A stretch of 54,404 bases of DNA from Spirogloea muscicola (GCA_009602725.1 WELB01000187.1:69192-123595), one strand, 5' to 3'; shown: positions 42,018-54,399, counted from the stretch's first letter. Notes: generated from the sequence alone by a model not told the origin. Numbers and translations: made by a program.

Positions 42018-44451
42018 ATGGGCCTGATGCAGCGGGCGCGGGCGCACCCGCTGCAGCCGCCGCTGGGCGGCGGCGGCGCCGGCGGCGGCCTCGGCTCCTT
42101 CCCGGTGGCCGCCGTGCTGTGGTCCCTCCTCGCCTGGCTCGCACTCCTCCTCACCTTCTTCGCCCTCGCCGGCCCCCTCTCCGACTCCCCGCCGCCGCTC
42201 CTCGCCGCCTCCGCCTCCGGCGCCGCCGCCGGCGGTGGCGGCGGCGAGGCCGGCGTGGTTCATGCTGCCGAGCGCAGCGCCGGCCGCCTCCTCGCCGAGG
42301 TCGGCGGCGCGCGGGGCCTCGTCCGGTCCCGCGACGAGGACAGCTACATCTATCCCGGGCGCGAGTGGCTGGACGTGGACGGGAAGCCCATCCAGGCGCA
42401 CGGCGGCGGCATCCTGCGCGACCCCGCCTCCGGCCTCTACTTCTGGTACGGCGAGGTCCTGGACGGCGTCTCCTACAAGCCCGACGCCCAGTCGCTCTAC
42501 CGAGTAAGCCCATCTCCACCATCGCATCCCCTCTTCCTCCTGCACTGGTCCCCATGTAGACAACTGGGCTCCTCAGCCAGAGGCTTTCGGGGCCACGGTT
42601 GCTCCTTCACTGTGGCTTCAAGGCCAAATGTCCACCCACTGTCCACGTCGCAGTCCACGTCTTCCTCACAATACTCCCATTTGCCATGACAAGGATGCAG
42701 CAGCAGTCACAGCTTTCCCCCCAACACATTGAGCTAGAGCGACACAGCCCTTGTTCACTGAGCCGTCATTCCCTGAGGTTGATCAAAGTGAGCGTGCTCA
42801 GGTGCTACTTGACACTAAGCGGGGGGGGTTAATGGCTCATTAAGCTTTCTATGTCTTGACCGCATTCACACTTGCCCGCTGCTTTGGCAGGTGGATGCTG
42901 TCGGAATCTGTGTGTACTCCTCTCCAGACCTGGTGAACTGGAAGAACCTAGGCCTTGCGCTGGCAGCGGACAAAGATGACCCCCACTCGGACCTCTATTA
43001 CAAGGGCGTCATGGAGCGGCCCAAGGTCATCTATCACAAGGCCCACAAGAAATACGTCATGTGGCTCCATGTGGACAATGCCACCTACAGGCAAGTCCAG
43101 GCTGTTTAGCACGCGATTGCCAGCTCTGAAGTGCCAGATTGAGGGCTTACTGTAGCCGCACATCTGCTCAAGTGTTCCAGTTTTGTCTATGTGCTCGTGT
43201 GACTGATCCTATCTTGCACAAGCTGTTCCACAGTGCAACCCAGCTAGCGCTTGCTCTTCAGAGACTCGTGAATATTGCTCGCATATGCCCCTTGACTATC
43301 CGCCCCAAGCACACGCAGTGCCCTAGTCACCTTCACAACTGACAGATTGCGCAAGATGCAACAACAGACACACAAACTCCTCATTTCGATGTGTTATTTG
43401 GCAACATGCACTTAAGTTGGTGAACAGATGTTGGTGTGGGCCGGTGGTAGAATATCATGACGACAGGATGATGGAGGAGCTGAGCACATCATACTGCTAT
43501 GTTGGGTCATGCAGGCGAGCAACGGTTGGGCTGGCCGTAAGCGACCGGCCCGAGGGCCCGTTCACATACATGGGCAGTCAGCGCCCCCACAAGCAGCAGA
43601 GCCGTGACTTCACCATTTTCCAGGACAATGACAAGGACGCCACCGCGTACATTGTTTACTCGTCCGAGGAGAACAAGGTCATGCACGTCGGTCGGCTCAC
43701 CGCCGACTACCTGGGGTTTGAGGACAAGTTCACGAGAATTTATGAGGGCGAGAGCCGTGAGGCACCTGCAGTATTCAAGTACAAGAACCTGTACTTCATG
43801 TACACGTCTTGGTGTACAGGGTGGCTTCCGAATGAGGCACTTGTCAGTGTCGCTGGTGAGACTCGTTCTGCCATTCGAGCTGTTATTCCCGACGCTTCCC
43901 CCCAGTTTTGGTATTGCTGTTGCTGCAGCACCTGTCCTTGCATGTTGAGGCAGACTCTACTGGGCAAATTATGTCCTTTGCATTGGTCAAGTTCGTGAGA
44001 AGGTTTTGACATCAGGTAACAAATCATGTGGGCTTGCTTGATAGATACTGATTCAGCCACCGATTACTTTGGCATAACAGAGGACATGATGGGCAAATGG
44101 CATCATCTTGGGGACCCATGCAGAGGCAAAGCCAAGAATGCTCCAAAGAAGACCTTCAATTCTCAAGGAGCTTTCATTATTCCCATTGAAAGCAAGCAAC
44201 CTGGGCAGTACATTTTTGCAGGTGATCGATTTGTGGAAACCGAGCTGATTGAGTCCACGTTTGTGTGGCTGCCTCTGATTGTGGAGGAAGACCGGCCAGG
44301 AGCTGTGCTCAGGTCGGGCAGGGCGCGTTCAGGGGGCTTCCTCCGACGTGGCGGCAAGAGCTGGGAAGCTGGCGCCACGTGGCCAAACGTCACGATTACA
44401 TGGCGGGATAAGTGGAGGTTGCCAGTACAGAAGGTGGTCAGTACTGCCTGA
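42018..44451 (+). CDS. Glycosyl hydrolase family 43, membrane-anchored, exo-beta-1,3-galactosidase-like
   Basis: Four exons (42018-42503, 42891-43090, 43515-43855, 44081-44451), 465 residues. It has a short N-terminus, a hydrophobic segment at about 29-52 (FPVAAVLWSLLAWLALLL) and no clear cleavage site, suggesting a type II Golgi membrane protein. The five-bladed catalytic domain follows: QAHGGG 126-131, YFWYGE 141-146, MERPKVIY from 203, REAP with the probable general acid E311, CTGWLPNEAL from 329 and WLPL near the end. The pattern matches the plant GH43 subgroup that trims galactan side chains of arabinogalactan proteins; this activity is inferred. Intron 2 has a GC donor (ACAG|GCAAGT). 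For exon 4, three in-frame acceptors exist (44045, 44057, 44081); I chose 44081 because it yields the conserved NEAL...EDMMGKW spacing. Confidence 0.93.
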
Positions 44452-44528
44452 CGATAATTGACACAAAGGGTATTTGGCCACCCCAGTCCAGCGATCAAGT
44501 TCATTATAGAGGGTCTTACTGTACCATT

Positions 44529-44533
44529 GTAAC
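44529..44533 (+). promoter_or_regulatory. TGTAA poly(A) signal of the GH43 gene
   Basis: TGTAA lies 78 nt past the GH43 stop. Confidence 0.55.
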
Positions 44534-45144
44534 TTAAACATCCCACTGTACTTTTGATCTTGCATTGGGTGCTGAGATTTTCTTATGCAGCTCCGTGGCA
44601 TACTCAGTCACGCCTTCCTCCACCCGGCAAGGACATTTCAGACAATTCTGCTGTTTCTAGCCATGTTCTGCAACTGCAGTGTGTGCAGCTACGTGTGGGG
44701 TAGTTGCACACGTAACACACACCCACAGTTGTGCAACCTTAATTAATGTATCAAAATGGCCTTGTCCTTGAAGGGTGGGGAGAGAGTTGCAGCTATATGA
44801 CAAAATGACCCAAGCTTGCAGCTAGCCTAACGTTTTGCATAGCATGAACTTTATGCTACATCCTGTGATCGATCATCTAAGCAGGCTCTGTGAGATTATA
44901 GTCATGCGTCTCGCCTCCCAAGATTAGCAGATGGAGAGGTGCGACCTGGCAAGAGACGACCGATACGGCAAAATGTCCCAATAGCAAAGGTTGCAGTGTG
45001 ATTACATGTTCTGCAAAGAGCACTTTGTCAACGAGACTGGGCAAACTATTTGTGCAAATAAACCTCAACTTGTATCTAAACCGTGGAAAGAATCTCCAAG
45101 CCTGGCCTGCAAGCCTGAAAGGGTTGTCTGGGTAAGATCTGCTG
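44534..45144. other. Shared 3' region of GH43 and the HEAT-repeat gene
   Basis: No gene. On the minus strand TTACA at 45002-45006 gives TGTAA about 140 nt past the HEAT-repeat gene's stop, a plausible poly(A) signal for it. Confidence 0.5.
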
Positions 45145-48100
45145 TCAAGCCACAGGCATGCTTAGCTTGTGTTGGTCGACCATGTGTCCCAACTTCTGAG
45201 CAGGGACGGCAGGGCGGCTGCTAAGAATTGCTCTCTGCTCGTCTGTCAGGCGGCCGGCAAATATAGAGGGGCCAATGAGGGCCTGCAGCTTTTGGAGGCA
45301 CTCTTCGGCAGCAACCTCTGCAGCTCTCTGTATGCCAGGCAAGGATTGACCAGCTTCAGCACAACCTTGGCCAGCAGCAACCGCACCAAAAACCCCCCCC
45401 CTACTTTAAGGTGTACCTCTTCTGAGGGCAGGTACTGAGTATGTGTGTCTAAGAAGCTCTGACGTCCAAGTCCCGATCATGTGGCTCATCATCAAGGGCC
45501 TTGGATTACCTGACCGCAAGACAAGGCAAAGAAGAGCGGCTCAACGAACAAGTCAAGGTACTGCTTGAAGGGCCGCTTTCCAATATGCTGCAATAAGTCA
45601 ATAGATAAGTCAGGTCCTTCTCATCAGCAATACATAGCAAGGCTACATTTGCTCAGCAACATCCTTAAACCATGCAGACGAGCATGACACTGCCACTTTG
45701 CTCGTACTGGTGGAGCACTCAATGATCTACAGCATCAAGACTGCGAAGCAAGCTTTTGCCCACTGCAACTTAGCATGTACAGGATGCTCAAGAGCAAAAT
45801 ACACCTCAGCAATGTGAGGAAGCTGCTTGTATAACGTCTCAAGCAGATTATGATAGTGCCCAAAGTGCGTGCATCGTCCCTGTCATGCATTGTTACTGTC
45901 AGCTGTGGCAAGGCCGTGTTATGCTCGTCACATAGTTGAAGATATGATGCACCTTATCTTGGTGTACTAAAAGTTGTGGGTGAAGTTTAGCAAGGGCGTA
46001 ACTGCACATACTACAACAACATTCAGGCCCTACGACGGGTATCCACTAAGACTACTGTCGCAAAAGCTGCAACATCTGACTGGAGCTTCAGCATTGTGGC
46101 TGGCACTAGTGTTGACTGATTTTCTAGCTGCTAATATACTGCAGTACCATACAGCTATGCAACAAAGAAGCAATAACGACACTATTCGGCAATCCCCAAC
46201 ACACTGCCTGCATTTTTTTGGACAGCATCGATCTCCTTTCTCATGAAAGTGGACGAGGCTGGCTGAAACCGGAAGCATACCAGGTCAGCCAAGGTGGGCA
46301 TGAACTGCAGAGCCTGATGAGGAGAAGCCAGAGCGAGCTCTTTGAGAAGGTAGATTGCTCCATCCGACGCCTCCCATGGCTCCTTAGCCCTGCTGAATCC
46401 ATGGTCCATGCAGCCTCCGCCTCGGGCTAGCATGGTCGTTGACCCAGCCTTTGCAGTCAGGGAACCACAGCTGTACATCTGCACAGAACATTGACAAGCA
46501 TGTCCCGGATTGTGACCTTCGCCGTGACCACAGCCAGAGTCATGCGCCTCCAGCATACAGAAGCAAGACTCGATGGAGAAGTGGATAGATGACTAGAGCT
46601 TCCACAACATGTCGTTTTATATTGCATCAAGCTAGTAATCTATGCAAGATCTGTTACGGTGTGGTGCCTCTGTTACTTACAGTCTGGTCTGTGTGTAAAT
46701 TCTGGTCATTGTCCCTCCTGAACGGGCCACCAGACAGCACCAGGATAAAAGTGTGAGAGGAGGCTCACTGGGGCAATTGAGCGAGGCACAAAATTTCAAC
46801 AATCGACCCTGCAGAGAGTTATCCTGGTGTTGGGGTGAGAATATGACCCCTCAGTGCCCAACTAGATGCCTACGTTTGAAGAACATCTTACATTTGAACT
46901 GGGAGTCAAACACAAATTTAGTAATACATTCTCACTTCTTTGCCTCTTGGAAGCAGCTCTGACTACCCACAACAAGGAACTTTTCCAGGTGGTGAATAGG
47001 GAGGTGCAGGTGAGAAAAGCCAAGTATATGCACCACCCATGGTGCATGTGTGAGATAGACGCAGGCAGGCAGTTATTGGGAGCTCACAGCTTCTTATGTG
47101 CAACACCGAAATGAGTGACATTGTCCAGACCTCCATAACGGCGGGATTCATCCGGCTGCTCCTTGGCTAATGGAAGAAGCTCTGTCAGGGCCACCATCAC
47201 CTGCCATGTCCAGGTCAATTGGCTTCAACAGTAGGAACGAGTGACTGTCAGATTCCTTGACAGACATACATCTGCACGGTCCACGCGATCTCGCTGTGTC
47301 AAGGCTGTCTAAGATTGATAAAGCGCACCTAGAAGTGACGAAAGCACATGCTAAATTAAAGCAACAGACAGGTCTTTCTTAGAGCAATGCTTCAAGCCAA
47401 CAGACCTTGGCTATGGCTTCATCCTTGTAGACCTTCATTGCACTGCCAAGTGCAGCTGCAGAATCTTGTCGAACAGAGGATATGTCTATAATGATAAAGT
47501 GAAGGGCTTAGGTAATAAGAAGCAGGTCCAGCACATTAATATGGACTTGTTTGAGGCCTGTTTGAGGAGGAAATACGAGGCTGAGACCTGCTCTGACATG
47601 CTAGCTACCGACTCCACATTACTTTGACATGTCATCACTATCTACTGAACTTGCATATCACAAGGAGCAAAGATCTGCAGTCTGTCTGGACCACATTGAG
47701 GATACTGTCCACGAGGTGAGCGAACCACAAGTCAAAAAGCTCTGGCAGGACCACCCTGGACTCCTCGGGAAAGCCAAATATGCATCTCCCGCAAGCTGCA
47801 TAAATGAACTGTTGTGTCACAAGCAGAAGAAGAGAGCAGCAGCTTACGCTCATCATCTGTCCATTGTGTGACATCAGTGAAAGCTACGCAGACAAGGAGA
47901 GAATGCCCTCACTTGAATAGAAAGCTGGGGAAGGAAGCATGTAAATCACCAGTGCAAGCGGCATCACGAACAGGCCAGCTGGCATCTTTGAAGCAGTCTA
48001 TGAGCGCCTCCAACAGCTGAGGCACAAAGGGACTTACTTTCTGTAATGACATTGCCACGTCCAAGTGAGAAATCTGAAGTACTATCATCACCTGGAGTAC

Positions 48101-51100
48101 TGATATGCATTCGAAAATTTCACGATGTTACTGCTTTATGCAAACAGTATCTTCTCGATGAGGTCTTGACAGTACAATAGAGCAATGGAAAAAGCAGTCG
48201 TGCTATCCATAAGAATGGCCTGCTGAAGTTGCTGCTGGAGTGCTACCTCATGGTCCACCTTGCACATAAGTTCCGCGATGCAATAGCAGGCAGCCTGTCA
48301 GCAGATTTAGAAACATGGTTACGGCTAGGCATAACACAGCGGCGTCAGCAGCAGCCTTACTGCACTGTGAGGTCGTTGTTGACATCTGACAAGCAACACA
48401 CGATGTCCCACAATGAGCTCATGCAAAGGCGCCTTGAAAGCCCACCTCCCTGACTGCATGGTTGTCTGCACGAGATTGCTTGATGTAAAACGAGACCACC
48501 TGCGGTGCATATGTGGCAAGCTCACGTCTGCCCGCATTACCCATGACTGCTGCCCATGTGCTTTGGGAGTACAACCGCACTCCCTCCGCAACATAATAGC
48601 GATTCAAACACCTTGCAAGATATAGCACGGATCTTGCATTGAGATATATCATCAGTCTGAGGGGACAAGATTTAACTGCAAAGCTCCTTTGCGATGCTAT
48701 GATTTTGGAAGAGAGATTTATTGCAATTTGGACTTCCATAAGTACTTGCAATAGGCTGCATCAATCCTGGCATGATGCAAGCCTGTATACATCCATAATG
48801 AGCAGTTTGCATGAATGTAAATTACATTGCTGGAAGCAATATAGGATAGAACTCTTCTCTGTATCCTTCTGTGCTCTCCAGGAAGGCTCTGGTGGCAACA
48901 GAAGCAGCTACAAGAAAGACAATGGTGCACCATTACTAAGACAAATACAGACAGACAGACAAAATCACTATTCATGGTTGAGAACCGGAGTAGCGCCGGC
49001 GGGGTCGACAAGTGCCCGTCAGGCAGCCTGGACCCACGAGTCGGTCGCCTGGCCGGCGCGGACGGCCGCCGGGTCAAGAAGCTGCACCGCCTGGAAGGCA
49101 CGGGACAGCGCGTCGGCGGTGACGTTGCTGGTGCCCTAGCAGTGGCGGATGTCAAACACGTAGGGCGCCAGTGCGAAGATCCAGCGAGCGGATGCGGCCC
49201 TTGGGTTTGGGGGTGTTGAACAGCCACTGCAGCGCCGCGTGGTCCGTGACAATGGTGGTGCGTGTGCCGTGGACGTAGGCGTGGCATTGGCGCGGGGCCC
49301 AGACGATGGCCACGCCTACGTCCACGGCACACGCACCACCATTGTCACGGACCACGCGGCGCTGCAGTGGCTGTTCAACACTCCAGAACCCAACGGCCGC
49401 ATCGCTCGCTGGATTCGCGCTGGCGCCCTACGCGCTCCACATCCGCCACCGCCAGGGCACCAGCAATGTCACCACCGACGCGCTGTCCCGCACCTTGCAG
49501 GCCGTGCAGCTTCCTGACCCGGCGGCCGTTGACAGCAGCAGAGGACTGCTATCACATTGCTTAGGATGGAGCACCAACTTGGTAATGGTTGCTGTCAACA
49601 GATATTTCCGCCACTGGTGCAAGACATTTGGAGGTGCTGGGAAGGAGATGCTGGCAAGCAGACAAGAGGAGCAACCAAAAAGTTGGGCAACATGGATCAC
49701 CGTATCTCACTTGACTCCAATTATCTGCCAAGCCAATTGCAAGGATCTCTGCGAATCTTTGCCCGTCCCTGCAAAGAACAGCTCATTGCATGATGCTGCT
49801 GAAGTTGCTGCAGACCCAGTAAGTTTGTCAGCAACCTTGACCACGATAGCAGTAAGTAGAATATCCGCTGTGCAACAGCAATGGATTCAGAATATGTTCA
49901 AGTTTTGTACTCACTGGCGAAGGCCTTCGCCGCGGCAGACACCACAGAGTGAAGAGAGGGTGAAGTATCCAGTCTCCCTCACAAATCGATTCTTGTGTGC
50001 CAGTGCTCTTTCAATGGTCTTCTTCAAGCGGTCATCTACTTGAGTTGAGAAGGAGTCTCCACAACCCTCCATGACTTGCTGAAGCGCCTTGAAGGAGGTC
50101 TCTAAACACTTCCATCCCTCAGTGTCATGCTGAAGAAGGGCGATATCAATAGCAAGTTAGAGCAAGATCCTTCCACTGCTTCTCATCGCAGTTGGCAGGC
50201 GCATGTTCTTTTGACATCCTACTCTGCTATGCTGACACCGATAACAATGCACCAAATCAGCGATAGAGGCTTGATCACCAAAGCATTGAGTGGCCTGCAA
50301 TGAGCAACATTATGCAAACGAGCTGTCAGAAGAAGACCTTCAACTGTGTGCCTTTGCTGACCAACTCAGTCATGTATTCTTCACCGTCGCTTTTATCAAC
50401 CATTGGCTTGAAGTATTCAAGGCTTTCCTCATTACGTTGAAGATTACTCTCAATGCTGTCAAATAATCGGCTGCACAAATCGCCCACATGAAGGAAATAT
50501 CAGGCACAAGCACCCTTGAACACCATTTTATACCTACTTGCCAGTGCTTGCCAAAGTGATGGACAGTATCCTGCAATATAATATGCCATGCACCCTGCTA
50601 GCATGACTCTCCATTCATCTCATCAACTGTGTGCAACTCCCGTTTGTGACGGCCAAAATGACCACAGGGAGAGCAATGGAGGTCTCACGTCTTGACTCTG
50701 TGGTAAGTATTGAGCCCTCCTCTCTGTGCGATTGCGAACAGGCACTCAGATACAGCCAACCTGCAGTTGGCACAACCCAAAGTCACATCAAGCTGCAGCA
50801 CCTTGTGACAAAGAAGGAGTTCCTGCAAAAAAGACATGATGTTGAGCTTTTGATGTATCAAGTCGCCCTTGATAGAACGACACAGACAGACTTATACACA
50901 GGGTCATGACAGTCACCTCACACGAGCTTCTGAGTCCTCCAGGTGGCTCATGGCAACCTCTTCCAACTTCTGTATCCAATCAGAATCTAACATGAAGGGT
51001 AAAGCAGCCTGCGAACACTCACTAAATGAAGGTGGTGTAATCGAAAGGGGGTACCGCAGTCACCATTACAATATAGTGCGAGGGTACTCATGACATGCAG

Positions 51101-51908
51101 GAGTATGGGCTGTTGTCAGGTATGCTTCTTCCTGTCTCGGTCATTTGCTTATGAGCTGCATGCAAACCCTGTCTACTGCAAGCTTCTTGAACCAGGCTAC
51201 CCCTATTACATGGCAGGCTCTTCAACGCCCTAAACAACTGTTGCAAAGTCCTAGTACTGCTCAGCAGTAATGGCTTCATAGAGAAGCGTCTAAGTAAAGT
51301 GTTGAAGAGCGCGGATGGCAAGAACTATGGTACCAAAATGCAGGTGAATGATGCCTGGGACAGACCTTTGCGGCCAGAAATCCCCCTTGCTTGCTCTCCC
51401 AGGATCTTGATAAGACCAGGTCATCAACAACTCTTTGTATCTGTAGGTAGAAGACCTCATCCAAAGTATTTGCTGCAGCACGAGGCGGGGAGTGCTCAGT
51501 ATTGCATCCCACTGCACCAGGGGATTGCAGTTGCGTCAAGTGAGGGCTGATATCAGGTTAACTTGATTGCTGACACACGGCTCTTAAAAGCTTTGATAAA
51601 CAATCCGCTGCAAGCGACGGCATATGATCTCAGTGCAGCTTGACTTGCACGCTCTAGCCGTGGCTGCGTGCAAGGCCTCAACGGTGATATAGGACTCTGT
51701 GCATCGGAGTATTGAGCCAGTGCCAGAGCTGAAACCTCGGCTCAAGCCGGCGGCCCGCTCAGAGCGAGCACTCACCCGGGTCGGCGACGAGCGCCTCCAG
51801 AGTGCGCAAGCCTCGCTCGCGCACGAGGTGCCGGCGGTCCGCCAGCGCGGCTGCCGCGTCCCGCAGCTCGGCCACCGCGGCGCCGGGCGCCGGCGCGGCG
51901 GAGCTCAT
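45145..51908 (-). CDS. HEAT-repeat protein of unknown function
   Basis: Twenty exons, 703 residues: 51776-51908, 51366-51472, 50917-51008, 50689-50760, 50538-50570, 50338-50455, 49915-50129, 49701-49768, 48826-48907, 48446-48611, 48247-48294, 47950-48073, 47706-47795, 47406-47485, 47088-47200, 46681-46717, 46281-46478, 45805-45879, 45510-45587, 45145-45327. Helical repeats run through the whole protein with HEAT-like Asp/Arg ladders: SWESKQGGFLAAK, LEDSEARVRLAVSE, DNWSQVRYAASVATRAFL, ASWPVRDAAC, SSVRQDSAAALG. A central insert (MYSCGSL, GGGCMDHGF, KEPWEASDGAIYLLKELA) recalls conserved eukaryotic ARM/HEAT proteins of no assigned role. It probably acts as a protein-binding scaffold. Every join preserves phase. 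Intron 8 carries a retroelement fold-back and intron 13 looks U12-type. There is an N at 51913 just upstream of the start. Confidence 0.8.
47486..47705 (-). other. HEAT-gene intron 13, candidate U12-type GT-AG
   Basis: The 5' splice site is A|GTATCCTCAATG, matching the U12 consensus GTATCCTT over its first seven bases. CCTTCAC (47499-47505), one mismatch from the U12 branch site CCTTRAC, ends 13-14 nt before the ATAG acceptor. Evidence is weaker than for the SMC3 introns. Confidence 0.6.
48990..49285 (-). mobile_element. Ty3/gypsy RNase H fragment, left arm of fold-back
   Basis: Minus-strand reading through the loop gives CHAYVHGTRTTIVTDHAALQ, WLFNTPKPKGRIR, an IRH...GTSNVTADALSRAFQ block and VQLLDPAAV. 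This is the RNase H end of a Ty3/gypsy polyprotein (TDHAALQW, ADALSR). It lies in intron 8 of the HEAT-repeat gene, in the same orientation as the gene. Confidence 0.85.
49309..49545 (+). mobile_element. Ty3/gypsy RNase H fragment, right arm of fold-back
   Basis: The same region on the plus strand: HAYVHGTRTTIVTDHAALQW, LFNTPEPNGRIARW, then after a frameshift IRHRQGTSNVTTDALSR and a QAVQLPDPAAV block. Only 23 nt (49286-49308) separate it from the left arm, so the intron transcript can form a hairpin of well over 200 bp. The arms differ in sequence. Confidence 0.85.
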
Positions 51909-53048
51909 CGCGNTGCGGGCTCGCCGGCGACGCGCGCGGCGCCGGCGGCGGCGGCTGGCGCTGGCGAGGCCGCCTCGGCGGCCCGGAGCTGGGAATAGTA
52001 AGGGAGCTTATCACAGAAATCGTACACACAGCTCCTTAAGAAGAAAACGCGGCCAGATTCTCTCGATTGACTGGTGGCTGGGAGAGAAAGAGCTCGCCCA
52101 TTGAGGCCAGCCCAAAGAGAGAGAAAAAAGGAACAAGGTTTGAAAAAGCCGAAGTACGAAGGACTAGGACTAAGACATCAGCCAGGGGCTCTCAGTAACC
52201 TCTAGTCAGCAGATGCAAGGAATGCGATGGCTGAAAGAAAGTGCTCGCCCACAGAGAGGATAAGCGAAGAGAAGAGGGGCTGGCAAAGCCAGCCCAAAAA
52301 TGATAAATGAAGAAGACGAAGACCTGCTATTCCCACTGTCTATCCCTCCAACGACTCCAGCCCCTCTTTTACGCATTTTCTTTCTCTATGGGCGAGCCTT
52401 CTTCTCTGTCGCTGGTAGGCCCCTCCAAACCTTTTGTCAATTCTTTTTGGGCTGGCTTCTCGCAGCCCATTGGGAGTACCACTTCTTCTATCGATGGAGG
52501 GATCTTGCCCAGCCGCAATGCAGCCACTTGTGCAGCCGCTTCCCTGCCCCTCCTCACCCACGGGCTAAGTTGCCAAAAGGCGCCATGGCCCTCGCCCTGT
52601 TGAAAGCAACCAGAAGCTTTTGCTCGTCACATGCTCTTGTTTGTGTAGCCGCCCTGCCTCTTCTTGTGGACGTCTTAAGCTTGCACTTAACAGTGGCGGC
52701 GAAGGTGCCCACCGATCGGCCCTCTCTCTCGACATTCGTTCTGGCTCGTCTGCAAACTTTTGTTGCTTCCTTTGCTTCCAAGATAGCTCCACTTGTGCTA
52801 GGTTCCCTCAAGAGTTTAAGTCTGCTGAAAACAGGTGTGCTCATCAGCTTCGTCCTTGATCACTGAGGGCATCACGCAGGCGGCATTCCTCTGCAGGCAG
52901 AGAACCAGGACAAAAATTCTTATTGAGCTTCTGATTACTTCTCTTGATCTGTATGAGTGCTCTTGAGGTATTCAGACCAGCTACGACAATCCAGCCGCAA
53001 AAAAAATGATGCGATCCTGTAGGAAGATACCAATAAGTTCTAATGTCT
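51909..53048. other. Repeat-rich intergenic region
   Basis: Contains LINE-tail units: CTCGCCCATTGAGG near 52090 with CTCAGTAACCTCTAGTCAGC near 52190, a second near 52230-52300, and inverted half-units near 52385-52490 (TATGGGCGAGCC, TTTTTGGGCTGGC). A 188-codon plus-strand open frame crosses these repeats and has no recognisable family, so I do not call it a gene. Confidence 0.5.
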
Positions 53049-54399
53049 TCAATAGCGCTGAAGAACGGGCGGAAGGAGCTCATCATCAATCTGCAGGCGC
53101 CAAGGGATCAACAGCAGCAGCTGACGTTCAAGAAGTTGCAACTCACAATAGAGTCTTGAAGGGCCTGCCTTCACACTGAAGGCAACAAGCAAGCATGCCT
53201 TGCATGGTACCATAGTGAGGAGAAATAATGCGCTGCACCCTGTAGTGTAGAACTACGTGTATAACACATCAATGAAGCAGCAAAATTATGGAGCAGCAAA
53301 AAGAGGCTCACCATCTCCAAGCCTGCCACCTCCTCTCCTGGCCGATTGACTTGCCAGCCAGAGTCCTCAATGAGCGAGGCTATCTTACAGAAGGCCTTTT
53401 CATAAGGCCCCGTGAGGAGGTCCCTCTCAGGAAGTAGCTGCATAGCAAGTTGACGACAAGTCAGCAAATCAGCCAGTTCTGCCAAGCGAGCCATTTGTCC
53501 CAGTTCCTGGTGAGGAGGCACTACCGCCTTTGCCTGTTTCAGTTATCTTGGTTCTGTGACAGTCTGTGACATTTTGGCAAGCAGCAACTTATTCCTATGT
53601 GAGTGGCTCCATGGTTTTGAGTATACTGGCACAGTATAGAGGATGCTGTAGCCTAAAGCTCCACAAGGCCACAGCACCTCGTGATTGAGCATGCCCTTGA
53701 TGACGAGCATGAAGCGAGCAGCTTCCACCTCTGACTCCCCCACCAAAAACTCGCCAAGGTAGTCAACCTTCGCTTTGAAGTCTGTTAGCATCTGGATATC
53801 TTCGGACAGCATAACCCTCACCGCCTCATTGGCAACCTGACAGGCAATCGAGGGAAAAATAGTGAGATATTAGAAAATGTGAGGCTGTTGTCGGTAGAAG
53901 TAAGGGTGCCTCCAAGCAAACCTACATTGTCAACAAGCGCAAGAGCTAAACGTGGGCAGCCGGTCGGCCTGACACCGCATTGAAGACCATGCACTTCAAC
54001 CGACTGTCTTCCTTCTCAACGCTTCTTCTCTTGGTTTGCATGCGCAGTGTCTGGGTGCTGCACTTAGACTGAGTCTTCAGTAGAACGACAACGATAAGAG
54101 CAGCACAGGCCGGCTTTCCAGCAGCTTCAGCAGACCGCTGGCCAATGGCCATGCGGCCTTGGCGAGCTCTGGTGAGACTTGGTGAGACTTGCAGGGGTGG
54201 GCTTTGGCATCAAGAGCCGCACTTCATTTAGGCCCGTGCGGAGGTCTTCGTCTAAGTCCCCGGCCTCCGGCGCGTCAGCGGTGTCCAGCCTCTTCGCCGG
54301 CCTCGCCGGGAGCCGCGCCCTCGCCGCAGCGCGCCCCCGGGCCGCCGCCGAGGAGCAAGCAGCCGCGCGAGAGGGGCCCGCCTTGCACGCCCGCAGCAT
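53049..54399 (-). CDS. Unidentified 223-residue protein, organelle-type presequence
   Basis: Six exons: 54189-54399, 53926-53945, 53678-53836, 53312-53533, 53147-53164, 53049-53090. The start ATG is 5 nt from the window end, so upstream sequence is unseen. The first 40 residues are Ala/Arg-rich without acidic residues, like a mitochondrial or plastid presequence. An acidic linker (EAGDLDEDL) follows. The rest is helical: NVANEAVRVMLSEDIQMLTD, AKVDYLGEFLVGESEVEAAR, HQELGQMARLAELADLLTCR, ending ELLPPVLQRY. I recognise no family. Exons 2 and 5 are very short (20 and 18 nt), so boundaries there are tentative; the exon 1 donor could instead be one of two neighbouring sites. Total coding length is a multiple of three. 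Confidence 0.65.

Noticed and set aside
44045-44080. Earlier in-frame acceptors for GH43 exon 4 (44045 and 44057)
   Set aside because: They would add 12 or 8 residues between NEALVSVA and EDMMGKW, where family members have none.
48017-48037. 21-nt stretch GTAAGTCC...CCTCAG inside HEAT exon 12 that looks like a tiny intron
   Set aside because: It is a multiple of three and is shorter than introns normally processed by the spliceosome. Keeping it gives the sensible helix SLQKVSPFVPQLLEAL.
52300-52866. 188-codon plus-strand open frame
   Set aside because: It runs through dispersed LINE-tail repeats, has no recognisable motifs and lacks gene-like context.
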